Source of the DNA: Brenneria nigrifluens DSM 30175 = ATCC 13028
GTDB lineage: Bacteria > Pseudomonadota > Gammaproteobacteria > Enterobacterales > Enterobacteriaceae
NCBI RefSeq assembly: GCF_005484965.1
Contig: NZ_CP034036.1
Span: forward strand, 868,001-932,000
DNA length: 64,000 bases
Direction: 5' to 3'
A model generated the notes under the pieces. It saw only the letters and a program-made list of their open reading frames with translations. It ran no database searches and was not told the origin of the DNA. A program made the translations under genes and the position numbers. Positions 24,626 through 34,052 of this stretch are shown here, piece by piece (the stretch's first letter is position 1; each line of letters starts with the position of its first letter).

Positions 24626-27049
24626 ATGTCACAAGATCCATTTCTGGAACGCGAAGCGGAAAAATATGAATCCCCCATCCCGAGCCGTGAATACATTCTG
24701 GCGCATATCGCCAAGCGGGATACCCCGATTAAACGGGAAGAGCTGGCCGCCGATCTGGAGTTGACCAGCGAAGAGCAACTCGAAGCATTGCGCCGCCGCC
24801 TGCGGGCGATGGAGCGCGACGGGCAGTTAATCTTTACCCGCCGCCAGTGTTATGCCCTGCCGGAAAAACTGGATCTGCTGCGCGGTACGGTGATCGGCCA
24901 CCGCGACGGTTTCGGCTTCCTGCGCGTGGAGGGCCGTAAAGACGATCTTTACCTCTCCGCGGAAGAGATGAAGCGCGCCATTCACGGCGACGTGGTGCTG
25001 GCGCAGCCGTTGGGAGAAGACCGCAAGGGGCGCCGCGAAGGCCGCATTGTGCGCGTGCTGGAGCCGCGCACCGGGCAGATCGTCGGGCGCTATTTCGTTG
25101 ATGCCGGGGTCGGCTTTGTCGTCCCGGACGACAGCCGTCTGAGTTTCGACATTCTTATCCCGCAGGAAAATATCAACGGCGCCCGGATGGGCTTTGTGGT
25201 GGTGGTGGAACTCACCCAGCGCGCCACGCGCCGTACCAAAGCCATCGGGAAAATCGTCGAGATCCTCGGTGATAATATGGGCACCGGCCTGGCGGTGGAT
25301 ATCGCCCTGCGCACCCATGATATTCCCCATACCTGGCCGCCCCAGGTGGAAGAGCAGGTGAAAGACTTCGCCGAAGAGGTGCCTTCGGAAGCCAAAAAAG
25401 GGCGGGTGGATCTGCGCAAGCTGCCGCTGGTCACCATCGACGGCGAAGACGCCCGCGATTTCGATGACGCCGTCTACTGCGAGAAAAAACGCGGCGGCGG
25501 CTGGCGTCTGTGGGTGGCGATCGCCGACGTCAGCTATTATGTGCGCCCGAATACGCCGCTGGATAACGAAGCCCGCGCGCGCGGCACCTCGGTTTACTTT
25601 CCGTCGCAGGTGGTGCCGATGTTGCCGGAAGTGCTTTCCAACGGGCTGTGTTCGCTCAACCCGCAGGTCGACCGCCTGTGTATGGTGTGCGAGATGACCG
25701 TGTCGGGGCTGGGCAAGCTCACCTCGTACAAGTTTTATGAAGCGGTAATGCGTTCCCACGCCCGTCTGACCTACACCAAGGTGTGGAATATTCTGCTGGG
25801 CGACCAGGAGTTGCGCGCGCAATACCAACCGCTGGTGGGCGGTCTGGAAGAGCTGCATAAGATGTTTCGGGTGCTGGAGCGGGCGCGCGATATCCGCGGA
25901 GGCATCGCGTTTGAAACCGAAGAAGCGAAATTTATTTTCAACGCCGAGCGCCGCATCGAGCGGGTTGAAGCGGTGGTGCGCAACGACGCGCACAAGCTGA
26001 TTGAAGAGTGCATGATCCTGGCGAATATCTCGGCGGCGAAATTCGTCGAGAAGTATGAGGAGCCGGCCCTCTTCCGCGTGCACGATCGTCCCAGCGAAGA
26101 TCACGTTCTGGCCCTGCGCAGCGTACTGGGCGAACTGGGGCTGACGTTAAAAGGCGGTATGAAGCCGCAACCGAAAGATTATGCCGATCTGATGCTGGAG
26201 ATCGCCGGCCGCCCCGACCGTGAAATGCTGCAAACCATGCTGCTGCGTTCGATGAAGCAGGCGGTATACGACCCGGAAAACCGCGGGCACTTCGGCCTGG
26301 CGTTAACCTCTTACGGCCACTTTACCTCGCCGATCCGCCGTTATCCCGACCTCTCGCTGCATCGTTCGATCAAGTATCTGCTGGGCGACCGCAAAGCGCG
26401 CTGGACGCCGACCGGCGGCTGGCACAGCGACCTAAACGAAATGCTGCAGCTGGGCATGCACTGTTCGCTGACCGAACGCCGCGCCGATGAAGCCACCCGC
26501 GACGTGGCGGACTGGCTGAAATGTGATTTTATGCAGGATCATGTGGGTGAGGTGTTCACCGGGATTATCGCCAGCGTCACCGGTTTCGGTTTCTTCGTGC
26601 GTCTTAAAGATCTGTTTATCGACGGGCTGGTGCACGTTTCCACGCTGGATAACGACTACTATCGCTATGATAATATCGGCCAGCGGCTGATCGGCGAGTC
26701 GCGCGGTCAGGTTTATCGTCTGGGCGACGAAGTGGAAATTCGCGTTGAAGCGGTCCATATGGACGAGCGCAATATCGACTTTGCGCTGGTCTCCAGCACG
26801 CGTAAACCGCGCGGCGAAGGGAAAACGGCCCGCGATCGGGCCAAAAAGCCGGATAGTCGGGAAGCCAAACCGAGCCGTCGCCGGCGCAATGTCGCCAAGC
26901 CCGCGGCCAATTTTGAGCCTGATGCCGCTTTCCGTAAGGAAGGTGAGCGCATGGACAAACCGGCGAAGCCGAAAAAAAGCGCCGATAAAACGCGCAAGAG
27001 CGCGGCGGCAACCAGGGCCAAACGCGCGAAGAAGAAGCCGGCCGAGTAA
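24626..27049 (+). CDS. rnr: Exoribonuclease R (RNase R)
   Basis: RNase R is a processive 3'-5' exoribonuclease of the RNB (RNase II) family that degrades structured RNA and takes part in tmRNA-linked mRNA decay and rRNA quality control. Domains in order are an N-terminal winged-helix region (about 20-90), two cold-shock domains (about 80-240), the RNB core with metal site DGEDARDFDDA (about residue 270-285), an S1 domain (about 640-725) and a long Lys/Arg-rich tail. ATG 24626 was chosen because GGAGGAA precedes it and MSQDPFLEREAEKYESPIPS matches E. coli. The 807-aa product is close to the usual length. Confidence 0.97.
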   Translation: MSQDPFLEREAEKYESPIPSREYILAHIAKRDTPIKREELAADLELTSEEQLEALRRRLRAMERDGQLIFTRRQCYALPEKLDLLRGTVIGHRDGFGFLRVEGRKDDLYLSAEEMKRAIHGDVVLAQPLGEDRKGRREGRIVRVLEPRTGQIVGRYFVDAGVGFVVPDDSRLSFDILIPQENINGARMGFVVVVELTQRATRRTKAIGKIVEILGDNMGTGLAVDIALRTHDIPHTWPPQVEEQVKDFAEEVPSEAKKGRVDLRKLPLVTIDGEDARDFDDAVYCEKKRGGGWRLWVAIADVSYYVRPNTPLDNEARARGTSVYFPSQVVPMLPEVLSNGLCSLNPQVDRLCMVCEMTVSGLGKLTSYKFYEAVMRSHARLTYTKVWNILLGDQELRAQYQPLVGGLEELHKMFRVLERARDIRGGIAFETEEAKFIFNAERRIERVEAVVRNDAHKLIEECMILANISAAKFVEKYEEPALFRVHDRPSEDHVLALRSVLGELGLTLKGGMKPQPKDYADLMLEIAGRPDREMLQTMLLRSMKQAVYDPENRGHFGLALTSYGHFTSPIRRYPDLSLHRSIKYLLGDRKARWTPTGGWHSDLNEMLQLGMHCSLTERRADEATRDVADWLKCDFMQDHVGEVFTGIIASVTGFGFFVRLKDLFIDGLVHVSTLDNDYYRYDNIGQRLIGESRGQVYRLGDEVEIRVEAVHMDERNIDFALVSSTRKPRGEGKTARDRAKKPDSREAKPSRRRRNVAKPAANFEPDAAFRKEGERMDKPAKPKKSADKTRKSAAATRAKRAKKKPAE

Positions 27050-27060
27050 TATTCACCGTG

Positions 27061-27142
27061 CCTGCCCCTTCCTGGCGAAGGGAAGGGTTATTGACCGCGC
27101 CTGCTCCCTCCCCTGTGAAGGGGAGGGTTGGGGTGGGGTAGG
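27061..27142. repeat. REP-like palindromes between rnr and rlmB
   Basis: Two related palindromes lie here: CCCCTTCCTGGCGAAGGGAA at about 27065 and CTCCCTCCCCTGTGAAGGGG starting near 27104, followed by AGGGTTGGGGTGGGGTAGG. The second is nearly identical to the copies at 48921 and 51411. Confidence 0.8.
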
Positions 27143-27211
27143 ATCCAAAAGATTGTTATCAATCTCCAACGGGCGGACGCCGCCCGTTTATGATTAATTT
27201 GAAGAGTAGCA

Positions 27212-27943
27212 ATGAGCGAAATTATTTACGGTATTCACGCCGTCAAAGCGTTGCTGGAGCGCGATCCGCAACGCTTCCAGGAAGTTTTCATCCTCAAGGG
27301 GCGTGACGATCGTCGTCTGCAGCCGGTAATTGCTGAGCTGGAAGCGCAAGGTATCGTGATTCAGCTGGCTAACCGCCAGTGGCTGGATAGCCAGGCCCAA
27401 GGGGCGGTGCATCAGGGTATTGTCGCCAAGGTCAAAGAGGGGCGGAAATATCAGGAGAACGATCTGCCGTCCTTGCTCGAGGGGTTGGAGACGCCTTTTT
27501 TACTGGTGCTGGACGGCGTTACCGATCCGCACAATCTCGGCGCCTGTTTGCGTAACGCCGATGCGGCGGGGGTACATGCGGTTATCGTGCCGCGCGATCG
27601 TTCGGCGCAGATGAATGCAACGGTGAAAAAGGTGGCCTGCGGCGCGGCGGAAAGCGTACCGCTGATCGCCGTGACCAACCTGGCCCGCACGTTGCGACTG
27701 TTGCAGGAACACAATATCTGGATCGTCGGCACGGCGGGCGAAGCCGACCATACGCTGTACCAAAGCAAGCTGACCGGGCCGCTGGCGCTGGTGATGGGGG
27801 CTGAAGGCGAGGGTATGCGCCGCCTGACCCGCGAGCATTGCGACGAACTGATCGGCATCCCGATGGCGGGCAGCGTCTCTTCGCTGAACGTTTCCGTCGC
27901 CACCGGCGTATGCCTGTTTGAAGCGGTGCGTCAGCGTAGTTGA
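27212..27943 (+). CDS. rlmB: 23S rRNA (guanosine-2251-2'-O)-methyltransferase RlmB
   Basis: RlmB methylates the ribose of G2251 in the peptidyl-transferase P loop. The N-terminal substrate-binding domain begins EIIYGIHAVKALLERDPQRF. The SPOUT methyltransferase domain has the three usual motifs: LDGVTDPHNLGACLRNADAA, LVMGAEGEGMRRL and AGSVSSLNVSVATG. Length is 243 aa, as in E. coli. It follows rnr across a gap with REP-like repeats, so the two may be expressed together or separated by those hairpins. Confidence 0.97.
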   Translation: MSEIIYGIHAVKALLERDPQRFQEVFILKGRDDRRLQPVIAELEAQGIVIQLANRQWLDSQAQGAVHQGIVAKVKEGRKYQENDLPSLLEGLETPFLLVLDGVTDPHNLGACLRNADAAGVHAVIVPRDRSAQMNATVKKVACGAAESVPLIAVTNLARTLRLLQEHNIWIVGTAGEADHTLYQSKLTGPLALVMGAEGEGMRRLTREHCDELIGIPMAGSVSSLNVSVATGVCLFEAVRQRS

Positions 27944-27955
27944 CGGCTAATCAGG

Positions 27956-27972
27956 CGCCGGCTTTGCCGGCG
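27956..27972 (+). terminator. Short hairpin after rlmB
   Basis: CGCCGGC (27956-27962) and GCCGGCG (27966-27972) form a 7-bp stem with a TTT loop, 13 bases past the rlmB stop. There is no T-run, so termination is uncertain. Confidence 0.35.
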
Positions 27973-28036
27973 GCCGTCTCGGACATCGGCGCCACGTTAT
28001 ATTCACCACCTCGGCAACCTAAAGGAAATTTACGCC

Positions 28037-28435
28037 ATGATTATCGTCAGCGCATTACTCGCTTTTGCTTCTTACTTTTTCATCGGGTTTGTCATGGTGC
28101 TGGCATTCCTGTTTATTTATACCCGCGTCACGCCGCATGACGAGTGGGCGCTGATTAAACAGAACAACGGCGCCGCCGCCGTCGGTTTCGCCGGCGCGCT
28201 GATCGGGTATGTGATTCCGCTGGCCAGCGCGGCGGTGAATTCGGTAAGCCTGGTTGACTACATCACCTGGGGGATTGTGGCGCTGGTGATCCAGCTTGTC
28301 ATCTATGGCGCGGTGCGGCTGTATATGCCGGCTATCAGCCAGCGTATCCAGCATAATGAAGTGGCGTCCGGCGTTTTCCTGTGCACGGCCTCGCTGGGCG
28401 GCGGGATTCTGAACGCGGCCTGTATGACATACTGA
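28037..28435 (+). CDS. yjfL: DUF350 family inner-membrane protein YjfL
   Basis: YjfL is a conserved small membrane protein (DUF350) of unknown function. The 132-aa sequence has about four hydrophobic helices (residues 5-28, 46-70, 78-98, 108-130). It matches E. coli YjfL over its whole length, including TPHDEWALIKQNN and the ending LNAACMTY. AAAGGAAA precedes the ATG. In E. coli it lies in the yjfIJKLMC group; here it stands alone between rlmB and the convergent bsmA. Confidence 0.9.
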   Translation: MIIVSALLAFASYFFIGFVMVLAFLFIYTRVTPHDEWALIKQNNGAAAVGFAGALIGYVIPLASAAVNSVSLVDYITWGIVALVIQLVIYGAVRLYMPAISQRIQHNEVASGVFLCTASLGGGILNAACMTY

Positions 28436-28478
28436 GGCGGCGCCGGCCGCTGCTGCCCTGATTTTCAGGAGAGCGGCA

Positions 28479-28784
28479 TCAGCGGTATAGCACCGCGCGG
28501 GCGAACCAGACGCCGGGAAGCGTGGCGTGCTCGGACTTCAGCACGATGGTGTAGTAACGGGCGCCTTGCTCATCCGCCCGACGCTGAATGGCCTGATCCG
28601 CGTCATCCGGGCTGCCGTTTACGCTGACGGACGTGGTGCCGATTTTTTGCAATGCGGCGGTTTGCGCGTAGGTAATCAGTTGCGCCCGTTCCGTCGGCGG
28701 CGGCGGGGAAGCCGACGCGCCGGCCAGCGTGCCGCAGGCGGCGACGCATAGCGAGAAAGCCGTCGCCAATAAAGCTTTCAGCAT
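28479..28784 (-). CDS. bsmA: YhcN/DUF1471-family lipoprotein BsmA (YjfO)
   Basis: This is a short outer-membrane or periplasmic lipoprotein of the YhcN (DUF1471) family; in E. coli BsmA affects biofilm formation and peroxide resistance. A lipoprotein signal is followed by CVAACGT, which places the lipidated Cys at about residue 17. The DUF1471 fold then reads IGTTSVSVNGSPDDADQAIQ, ending in GARYYTIVLK. ATG 28784 was preferred to 28799 because GGAG lies at the right distance from it. It is next to yjfP, as in E. coli. Confidence 0.82.
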   Translation of the reverse strand: MLKALLATAFSLCVAACGTLAGASASPPPPTERAQLITYAQTAALQKIGTTSVSVNGSPDDADQAIQRRADEQGARYYTIVLKSEHATLPGVWFARAVLYR

Positions 28785-29022
28785 GGTGCATTGCTCCATA
28801 ACGTTTGTCAGCCTGATGAGTGTAGCGCGCTTTATCGCTATGCCGTAGGGATTTATCCTGTGCCCGCGGTCGGGTTCCGGGGGTTTTTATCAGCGCCGCA
28901 TTGCCATGTTTGAGCTAAACCATTGCGAATTTGTTTTTAAAAAGAACGCCTTTTTGATGCTATGGTATTTTTCATCGGTGCTTACGTTCAAAACTGGGCG
29001 ATGACAGGTAGAGAAAAAGGAC

Positions 29023-29778
29023 ATGGTTGAAATTTCATTGGATACCATTAACGGTATTAATGCTTTGCATGCGGTTCCCGGCGGTAAACACCATCTTCCC
29101 TTGCCAACTATTTTTTTCTTTCACGGTTACCTCTCCTCAAAAGAGGTTTACTCCTATTTTGGCTATGCGCTGGCCGAGGCCGGCTTCCGAGTGATTTTGC
29201 CGGATGCCGCCATGCACGGCGCCCGTTATGACGGTGACGACGCCCGGCGGCTGCGCCATTTTTGGGACATTCTGCAGTCTAATATTCGTGAACTGCCCGG
29301 CTACGTGGAAGAATATCGGCAGCGCGGGTTGATCGCCGACGAACGCATCGGCGTGTGCGGCGCTTCCCTGGGAGGCATGAGCGCGCTGGGGAGCATGGCG
29401 CGCTACCCCTGGATTTCCGCCGTGGCGGCCTTTATGGGGTCGGGCTATTTTTCCACCCTGTCCCATGCGCTCTATCCCCCGGTGCCCGCCGATATTGCGG
29501 GCGCCGATATTGCGCGTCGGCAACTGTCCGCCACGCTCGCCGAGTACGATGTTTCCTCCCGTCTGGCGGCATTGGCCGATCGTCCCTTACTGCTATGGCA
29601 CGGCGACGCGGACGACGTGGTGCCCGCGCGGGAGAGCGCGCGTTTATATCAGGCGCTGAAAGCAAGCGGTCAGGATGGCAATCTGACCTATCTGACCGAG
29701 GCGGGCGTGACGCACCGCATCACGCCGCTGGCGCTTCGGGCGGGGGTTGATTTTTTTCAGCGGTATCTGACCGCGTAG
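29023..29778 (+). CDS. yjfP: Alpha/beta hydrolase esterase YjfP
   Basis: YjfP is a cytoplasmic carboxylesterase. The 251-aa sequence has the oxyanion region FFHGYLSSKE, the nucleophile elbow GASLGG (Ser about residue 115), the acid near LLLWHGDADDVVP and a histidine in EAGVTHRITP, which completes the triad. Length matches E. coli YjfP at 249. AAAAGG lies upstream of the ATG. It is adjacent to bsmA, preserving the enterobacterial order, and is followed by an unrelated ABC importer operon 62 bases on. Confidence 0.92.
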   Translation: MVEISLDTINGINALHAVPGGKHHLPLPTIFFFHGYLSSKEVYSYFGYALAEAGFRVILPDAAMHGARYDGDDARRLRHFWDILQSNIRELPGYVEEYRQRGLIADERIGVCGASLGGMSALGSMARYPWISAVAAFMGSGYFSTLSHALYPPVPADIAGADIARRQLSATLAEYDVSSRLAALADRPLLLWHGDADDVVPARESARLYQALKASGQDGNLTYLTEAGVTHRITPLALRAGVDFFQRYLTA

Positions 29779-29840
29779 GCGAAAAGAGTGGCGACGAATA
29801 TCCACGGCGTTATGGATCCTTATCTGGTCGGGAGCTGAGT

Positions 29841-31373
29841 ATGTATCAATCGGTGATGTTATGGAGCGAGCGGACGCGCGGACGGCTATTGCGCGGCGCG
29901 GCGTTAATGGCGTTGTCGACGGCCGCGGCGTTGTTTGCCACGCTGGCGGCGGCGGCAAGCTTTGATCCTGAGGCCACCATTAAAATCGGCTCCCTGGCGG
30001 AACCGCAAAATCTGGATAATACCGCCGGCGCCGGGCAGGGAATCAACGAAGCGTTTAACGGCAATGTGTATGAGGCGCTGTTTCAACTGACCGATAAGGG
30101 CAGGGTGGAAAAACAGCTGGTGACGGATTACCAGGTCAGCGAGGATGGCTTGGTATATCGTTTTACGCTGCGTCCGGGGGTGCGGTTTCATTCCGGGAAA
30201 ACGCTGACGGCGGCGGATGTAAAATTCAGTATTCAACGGGTGCTGGCGCCGGAGTCGAAAAGCTCGCGCAAGAATAGCCTGAAAGCCATTGCCGGGATCG
30301 ACACGCCGGACGACCGCACGGTGGTCGTCACGCTCTCTTCGCCTTCTATTTCGCTGACGTACAACCTCAGCTACGTGTGGATTGTCAACGATCGGGCCAC
30401 CAGCCTCACTACCCGTGAGGACGGCACCGGCCCCTATCAGTTACAAAACTGGCGGCGCGGTTCGGCGCTGGCGCTGAAGCGGTTTGACGGCTACTGGGGT
30501 GACAAGCCGACCAACTCCGGCCTGGTTTTTCAGTACTTTACCGACGCCTCGGCGCTGAACAATGCGTTGCTGACCGGCGCGGTCGATATCATTACCTCGG
30601 TGCAGAGCCCGGATTCGCTGGCGCAGTTTAAAGATAACCCGGCCTTTGCGGTGACGGAAGGCCATTCCACCACCAAGCTGTTGTTGGCCTACAACGACCG
30701 CGCTGCCCCTTTCAACGACGCCAATGTCCGCCGGGCGATTATTCGCGCTATCGATACCCGCAAGCTGCTGACCTCTATCTGGGGCGACTATGGCACGTTA
30801 ATCGGCTCTTTTGTGCCGCCGACCGACCCCTGGTACGTGGATTTGACCGGGGTAAACGGTTATAACCCACAGAGCGCGAAGGAACTACTGGCGCAGGCCG
30901 GTTATCCGGACGGCTTTACCTTTACGCTGGACACGCCGAACTACGATCCGCATCCCATCGTGGCGCAGTTTCTGCAAAACGAGCTGGCGAAGGTGGGGAT
31001 CAAGATAAAAATCAACGTGATCACCGCCAATGAGTGGTACACGAAAATCTATAAGGCGCATAATTTCCAGGCGACGTTGCAGGAACATGTGAACCACCGC
31101 GACATCGTGTTTTATGGCGATCCCGATTTTTACTGGGGCTATGATAATCCGCAGGTTAGCGCGTTGATTAAAGAGGCGGAGCTGGCGTCCAGCGAAGAGG
31201 AACAGACGCGCAAGCTGACCGAAGCGAACCGCATCATAGCCGACGATGCGGCGAGCGGCTGGCTGTATCTCTATCCGCAAATCGTGGTGGCGGCCAATAC
31301 CATCGACGGCTACCCGGTGAATGGCTTGAATGCGCAGTTTTTCGCCTGGAACATCAAGAAGCGTCAGAGATAA
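29841..31373 (+). CDS. Peptide/nickel-type ABC transporter substrate-binding protein
   Basis: This is a family 5 extracellular solute-binding protein of 510 aa. A long twin-part N-terminus (basic ERTRGRLLRG, then a hydrophobic stretch to AAAAS) is the export signal. The mature domain shows SBP_bac_5 features: PQNLDNTAGAGQGINEAFNG, VYRFTLRPGVRFHSGKTLTA and NDANVRRAIIRAIDTRKLL. Ligands of this family include peptides, nickel, opines, and sugars such as cellobiose, and the sequence does not say which. GGGAG precedes the ATG. It begins a five-gene operon that encodes a complete importer. Confidence 0.9.
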   Translation: MYQSVMLWSERTRGRLLRGAALMALSTAAALFATLAAAASFDPEATIKIGSLAEPQNLDNTAGAGQGINEAFNGNVYEALFQLTDKGRVEKQLVTDYQVSEDGLVYRFTLRPGVRFHSGKTLTAADVKFSIQRVLAPESKSSRKNSLKAIAGIDTPDDRTVVVTLSSPSISLTYNLSYVWIVNDRATSLTTREDGTGPYQLQNWRRGSALALKRFDGYWGDKPTNSGLVFQYFTDASALNNALLTGAVDIITSVQSPDSLAQFKDNPAFAVTEGHSTTKLLLAYNDRAAPFNDANVRRAIIRAIDTRKLLTSIWGDYGTLIGSFVPPTDPWYVDLTGVNGYNPQSAKELLAQAGYPDGFTFTLDTPNYDPHPIVAQFLQNELAKVGIKIKINVITANEWYTKIYKAHNFQATLQEHVNHRDIVFYGDPDFYWGYDNPQVSALIKEAELASSEEEQTRKLTEANRIIADDAASGWLYLYPQIVVAANTIDGYPVNGLNAQFFAWNIKKRQR

Positions 31374-31432
31374 TGGCGACCCGCTCCCATGGCGGGCAGG
31401 GGCATTAAATTAAGGTTGGTTATCATAATACT

Positions 31433-32398
31433 ATGGCCGTTTATCTGCTCCGTCGTTCCATTATTCTGCTGCTGTCCGCCTTTATCGCCATCGGCGTGCT
31501 GTTCGTCCTGTTGCGCCTGCTGCCCGGCGATCCGGCCAATGCATTGGTTTCTATCGGAGCTGACCCGGAACAGATCGCCGCGGCGCGGCGTCAGGTGGGA
31601 TCGGACCTTCCCGTGCTACAGCAGTTTTGGCGGTTCGTACACCAGCTGTGGCGTTTCGAGTTGGGTTCCTCGTTTGTCAGCGGCGTGCCGGTGGCCGATG
31701 AAATTCGCGCCCGGCTGACCGTAACCCTGCCGCTCACGCTGCTTTCCTTTATGCTGGCGATAGTGATTGCCGCGCCGCTGGGCATTATCGCGGCGGTAAA
31801 GGCTGAACGCTGGTACGGCGCGCTGATTTCGGTGGTCTCGCAGATCGGCATCGCGGTGCCGGTATTCTGGATCGGGATCCTGCTGGTAACGATTTTTGCC
31901 GTCAATCTGCGGCTATTCCCTTCCGCCGGGTTTCCCGCCGAGGGCTGGCAAGCTCTGCCGGCGGCGCTGCATAGTTTTATTCTGCCGGTGAGCACCATCG
32001 CGATCGTTATGTCGGCTTCCCTGTTACGCTACGTGCGTTCGGCTACCCAGGACGTGCTGGGCAGCGATTATCTGCGCACCGCGCGGGCGCTGGGGGCCAG
32101 TTTCCCGCAGGCGCTTATCAGGCACGGTATCCGCAATGGCGCAGTTCCGGTGATTGCCATCCTCGGCATTGAGCTCGCTTCAACCTTGCTGGGCGCGGTG
32201 GTGGTTGAGCAGGTGTTCGCGCTGCCCGGTCTGGGATCGATGCTGCTGCTGGGCATCGGCCAGCGGGATTATCCCAACGTGCAGGGCGTGCTGCTGATTT
32301 CCACGCTGCTGGTGCTGCTGATTGGCTTTATCGCCGATGTGGCCCAACGCCTGATCGATCCGCGCTTACGCGGCGGCGCGTCGGGAACGGCGCCATGA
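31433..32398 (+). CDS. ABC transporter permease, DppB/OppB type
   Basis: This 321-aa inner-membrane permease has the DppB layout. A first helix at about 9-30 is followed by a periplasmic loop with LLPGDPANALVSIGADPEQI, then five hydrophobic helices. The EAA loop SDYLRTARALGASFPQALIRHGIRNG docks to the ATPase. It ends in a four-base overlap with the second permease. The upstream gap of 59 bases contains no terminator. Confidence 0.93.
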   Translation: MAVYLLRRSIILLLSAFIAIGVLFVLLRLLPGDPANALVSIGADPEQIAAARRQVGSDLPVLQQFWRFVHQLWRFELGSSFVSGVPVADEIRARLTVTLPLTLLSFMLAIVIAAPLGIIAAVKAERWYGALISVVSQIGIAVPVFWIGILLVTIFAVNLRLFPSAGFPAEGWQALPAALHSFILPVSTIAIVMSASLLRYVRSATQDVLGSDYLRTARALGASFPQALIRHGIRNGAVPVIAILGIELASTLLGAVVVEQVFALPGLGSMLLLGIGQRDYPNVQGVLLISTLLVLLIGFIADVAQRLIDPRLRGGASGTAP

Positions 32399-33243
32399 TT
32401 CTCCCGTCCCCTATTACCCGCAGGCGATGCGCCGCCTATTCACCGACATTAATCCTGGGGATAGCGTTGGTGGGCATCCATCTTATCGTCGCGCTGACTA
32501 CCCTGTTCTGGACGCCCTATGACCCCGCGGCGATGAGCGGCGGACGGCTGGCCGCGCCATCCATGGCGCACTGGGCCGGCACGGATAAACTGGGGCGGGA
32601 TCTGTTTACCCGGATCATGATCGGCGGGCGTATCGCGTTGCAGGTGGGATGCGGCGCGGCGCTCGTCGGGCTGGCGATCGGCGTGCCCCTTGGCCTGCTG
32701 GCGGCGTTTGCCAGCCGTACGCTGGATGACGTGCTGGCGGTGACGCTGGATATTCTTATCGCGTTTCCCACGCTGCTGCTGGCGATGCTGATCGTGGCGG
32801 CCGGCGATGGCGCCAGCCTGGGGTCGGCCGTTATGGCGCTGGGGATCGCCATTTCCGCGATTGTGGCGCGCCTGACGCGCATTCTGGCGAAACGGGTGTT
32901 GCGCATGGACTATATTACCGCCGCCCGGACCTCGGGCACGTCGTGGGCCGGCATTGTGATACGGCATATTTTACCGAATATCTGGCCGACGCTGTCGGTG
33001 AATATAGCCTTGCAGTTCGGTCTGGCGGTGATTGCCGAAGCCTCTTTGTCTTATCTGGGGCTTGGCGCGCCGCCGCCGGAGGCGTCCTGGGGACGGCTGT
33101 TGCAGGAGGCGCAGGGAACCCTATATAGCGCGCCTTTGGCGGCGATCGCCCCCGGCATCGCCCTGGTGACGCTGGTTATCGGCGTCAATTCGCTGGCGGA
33201 TGGCCTCAGGACCGCGGCCGATGCCGCCCAGGGGAGACGCTGA
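32395..33243 (+). CDS. ABC transporter permease, DppC/OppC type
   Basis: This 282-aa permease is the partner of the preceding gene. The usual DppC landmarks are HWAGTDKLGRDLFTRIMIGG after the first helix, and the EAA loop MDYITAARTSGTSWAGIVIR. The C-terminal segment EASLSYLGLGAPPPEASWGR is also typical. It overlaps the first permease gene by four bases and the next ATPase gene by one base (TGATG), so all are coupled. Confidence 0.93.
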   Translation: MILPSPITRRRCAAYSPTLILGIALVGIHLIVALTTLFWTPYDPAAMSGGRLAAPSMAHWAGTDKLGRDLFTRIMIGGRIALQVGCGAALVGLAIGVPLGLLAAFASRTLDDVLAVTLDILIAFPTLLLAMLIVAAGDGASLGSAVMALGIAISAIVARLTRILAKRVLRMDYITAARTSGTSWAGIVIRHILPNIWPTLSVNIALQFGLAVIAEASLSYLGLGAPPPEASWGRLLQEAQGTLYSAPLAAIAPGIALVTLVIGVNSLADGLRTAADAAQGRR

Positions 33244-34052
33244 TGAATCCGTTGCTTCGCGTGGACGCGCTGTCGTTGCGCTCGGGCCGACAGACGCTGG
33301 TGTCGGATCTCTCCTTTACCATTGCGCCGGGAGAACGGGTGGGGTTAATCGGCGAGTCGGGATCGGGAAAATCACTTACCGCGCTGGCGGTTATCGGGCT
33401 GCTGCCGGCCGGGATTCAGGCGCAGGGCTCCGTGGTGCTGGCCGATCGGCAGGTCATCGGCGCCGGCGATCGGCAACTGACCCGGCTGCGGGGCGACGGC
33501 GTGGCAATGGTGTTTCAGGAGCCGCTGACCGCGCTGGATCCGTTGATGAAAATCGGCCGGCAACTGGCGGAACCTCTCAGGCGCCGAGCGCTGCGCGACG
33601 GGCGCGCGGCCGATCGCCGCACGGTGGAGCGCGAGGTGTTGAGCTGGCTCGAACGGGTGGCGCTGTCGCCGCCGCGGAGGATCGCCGCGGCCTGGCCGCA
33701 TGAGCTGTCCGGCGGGCAGCGTCAGCGGGTGGCGATAGCCATGGCGCTGGCCTGCCGGCCGGCGCTGCTGATTGCGGATGAACCCACGACGGCGCTGGAT
33801 GTGACCACTCAGGCGGATATTTTAGCGTTATTGACCGACCTGGTGCGGGAGCAAGGCTCCGCGCTGCTGTTTATCAGCCATGACTTGCCGGTGGTGGCGA
33901 AAGTCGCCGACGGCGTGATGGTGATGAACAACGGGCATCTGGTCGAGCAGGGCGACCTGGCGACGATATTCAGCCAGCCGAAAAATAGCTATACCCAAAT
34001 GCTGGTCGCTACGGCGAACGCGTTTGACAAGATACTGGGCGGTCCGTCATGA
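33243..34052 (+). CDS. ABC transporter ATPase, DppD/OppD type
   Basis: This is the first of two ATPases for the importer, 269 aa. Walker A is GESGSGKSL, the signature motif is HELSGGQRQRVAIAMAL, Walker B is ALLIADEPTTALD and the H-loop is FISHDLPVV. It lacks the long C-terminal Cys-rich iron-sulfur tail of many DppD/OppD proteins, ending soon after YTQMLVATANAFDKILGG. This is shorter than the usual 320-330 residues. It overlaps the next gene as ATGA. Confidence 0.92.
   Translation: MNPLLRVDALSLRSGRQTLVSDLSFTIAPGERVGLIGESGSGKSLTALAVIGLLPAGIQAQGSVVLADRQVIGAGDRQLTRLRGDGVAMVFQEPLTALDPLMKIGRQLAEPLRRRALRDGRAADRRTVEREVLSWLERVALSPPRRIAAAWPHELSGGQRQRVAIAMALACRPALLIADEPTTALDVTTQADILALLTDLVREQGSALLFISHDLPVVAKVADGVMVMNNGHLVEQGDLATIFSQPKNSYTQMLVATANAFDKILGGPS

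Noticed and set aside
24827..26104. A 425-codon minus-strand open frame inside rnr
   Set aside because: It lies fully antisense to the conserved RNase R core, and its composition is that of a shadow frame.
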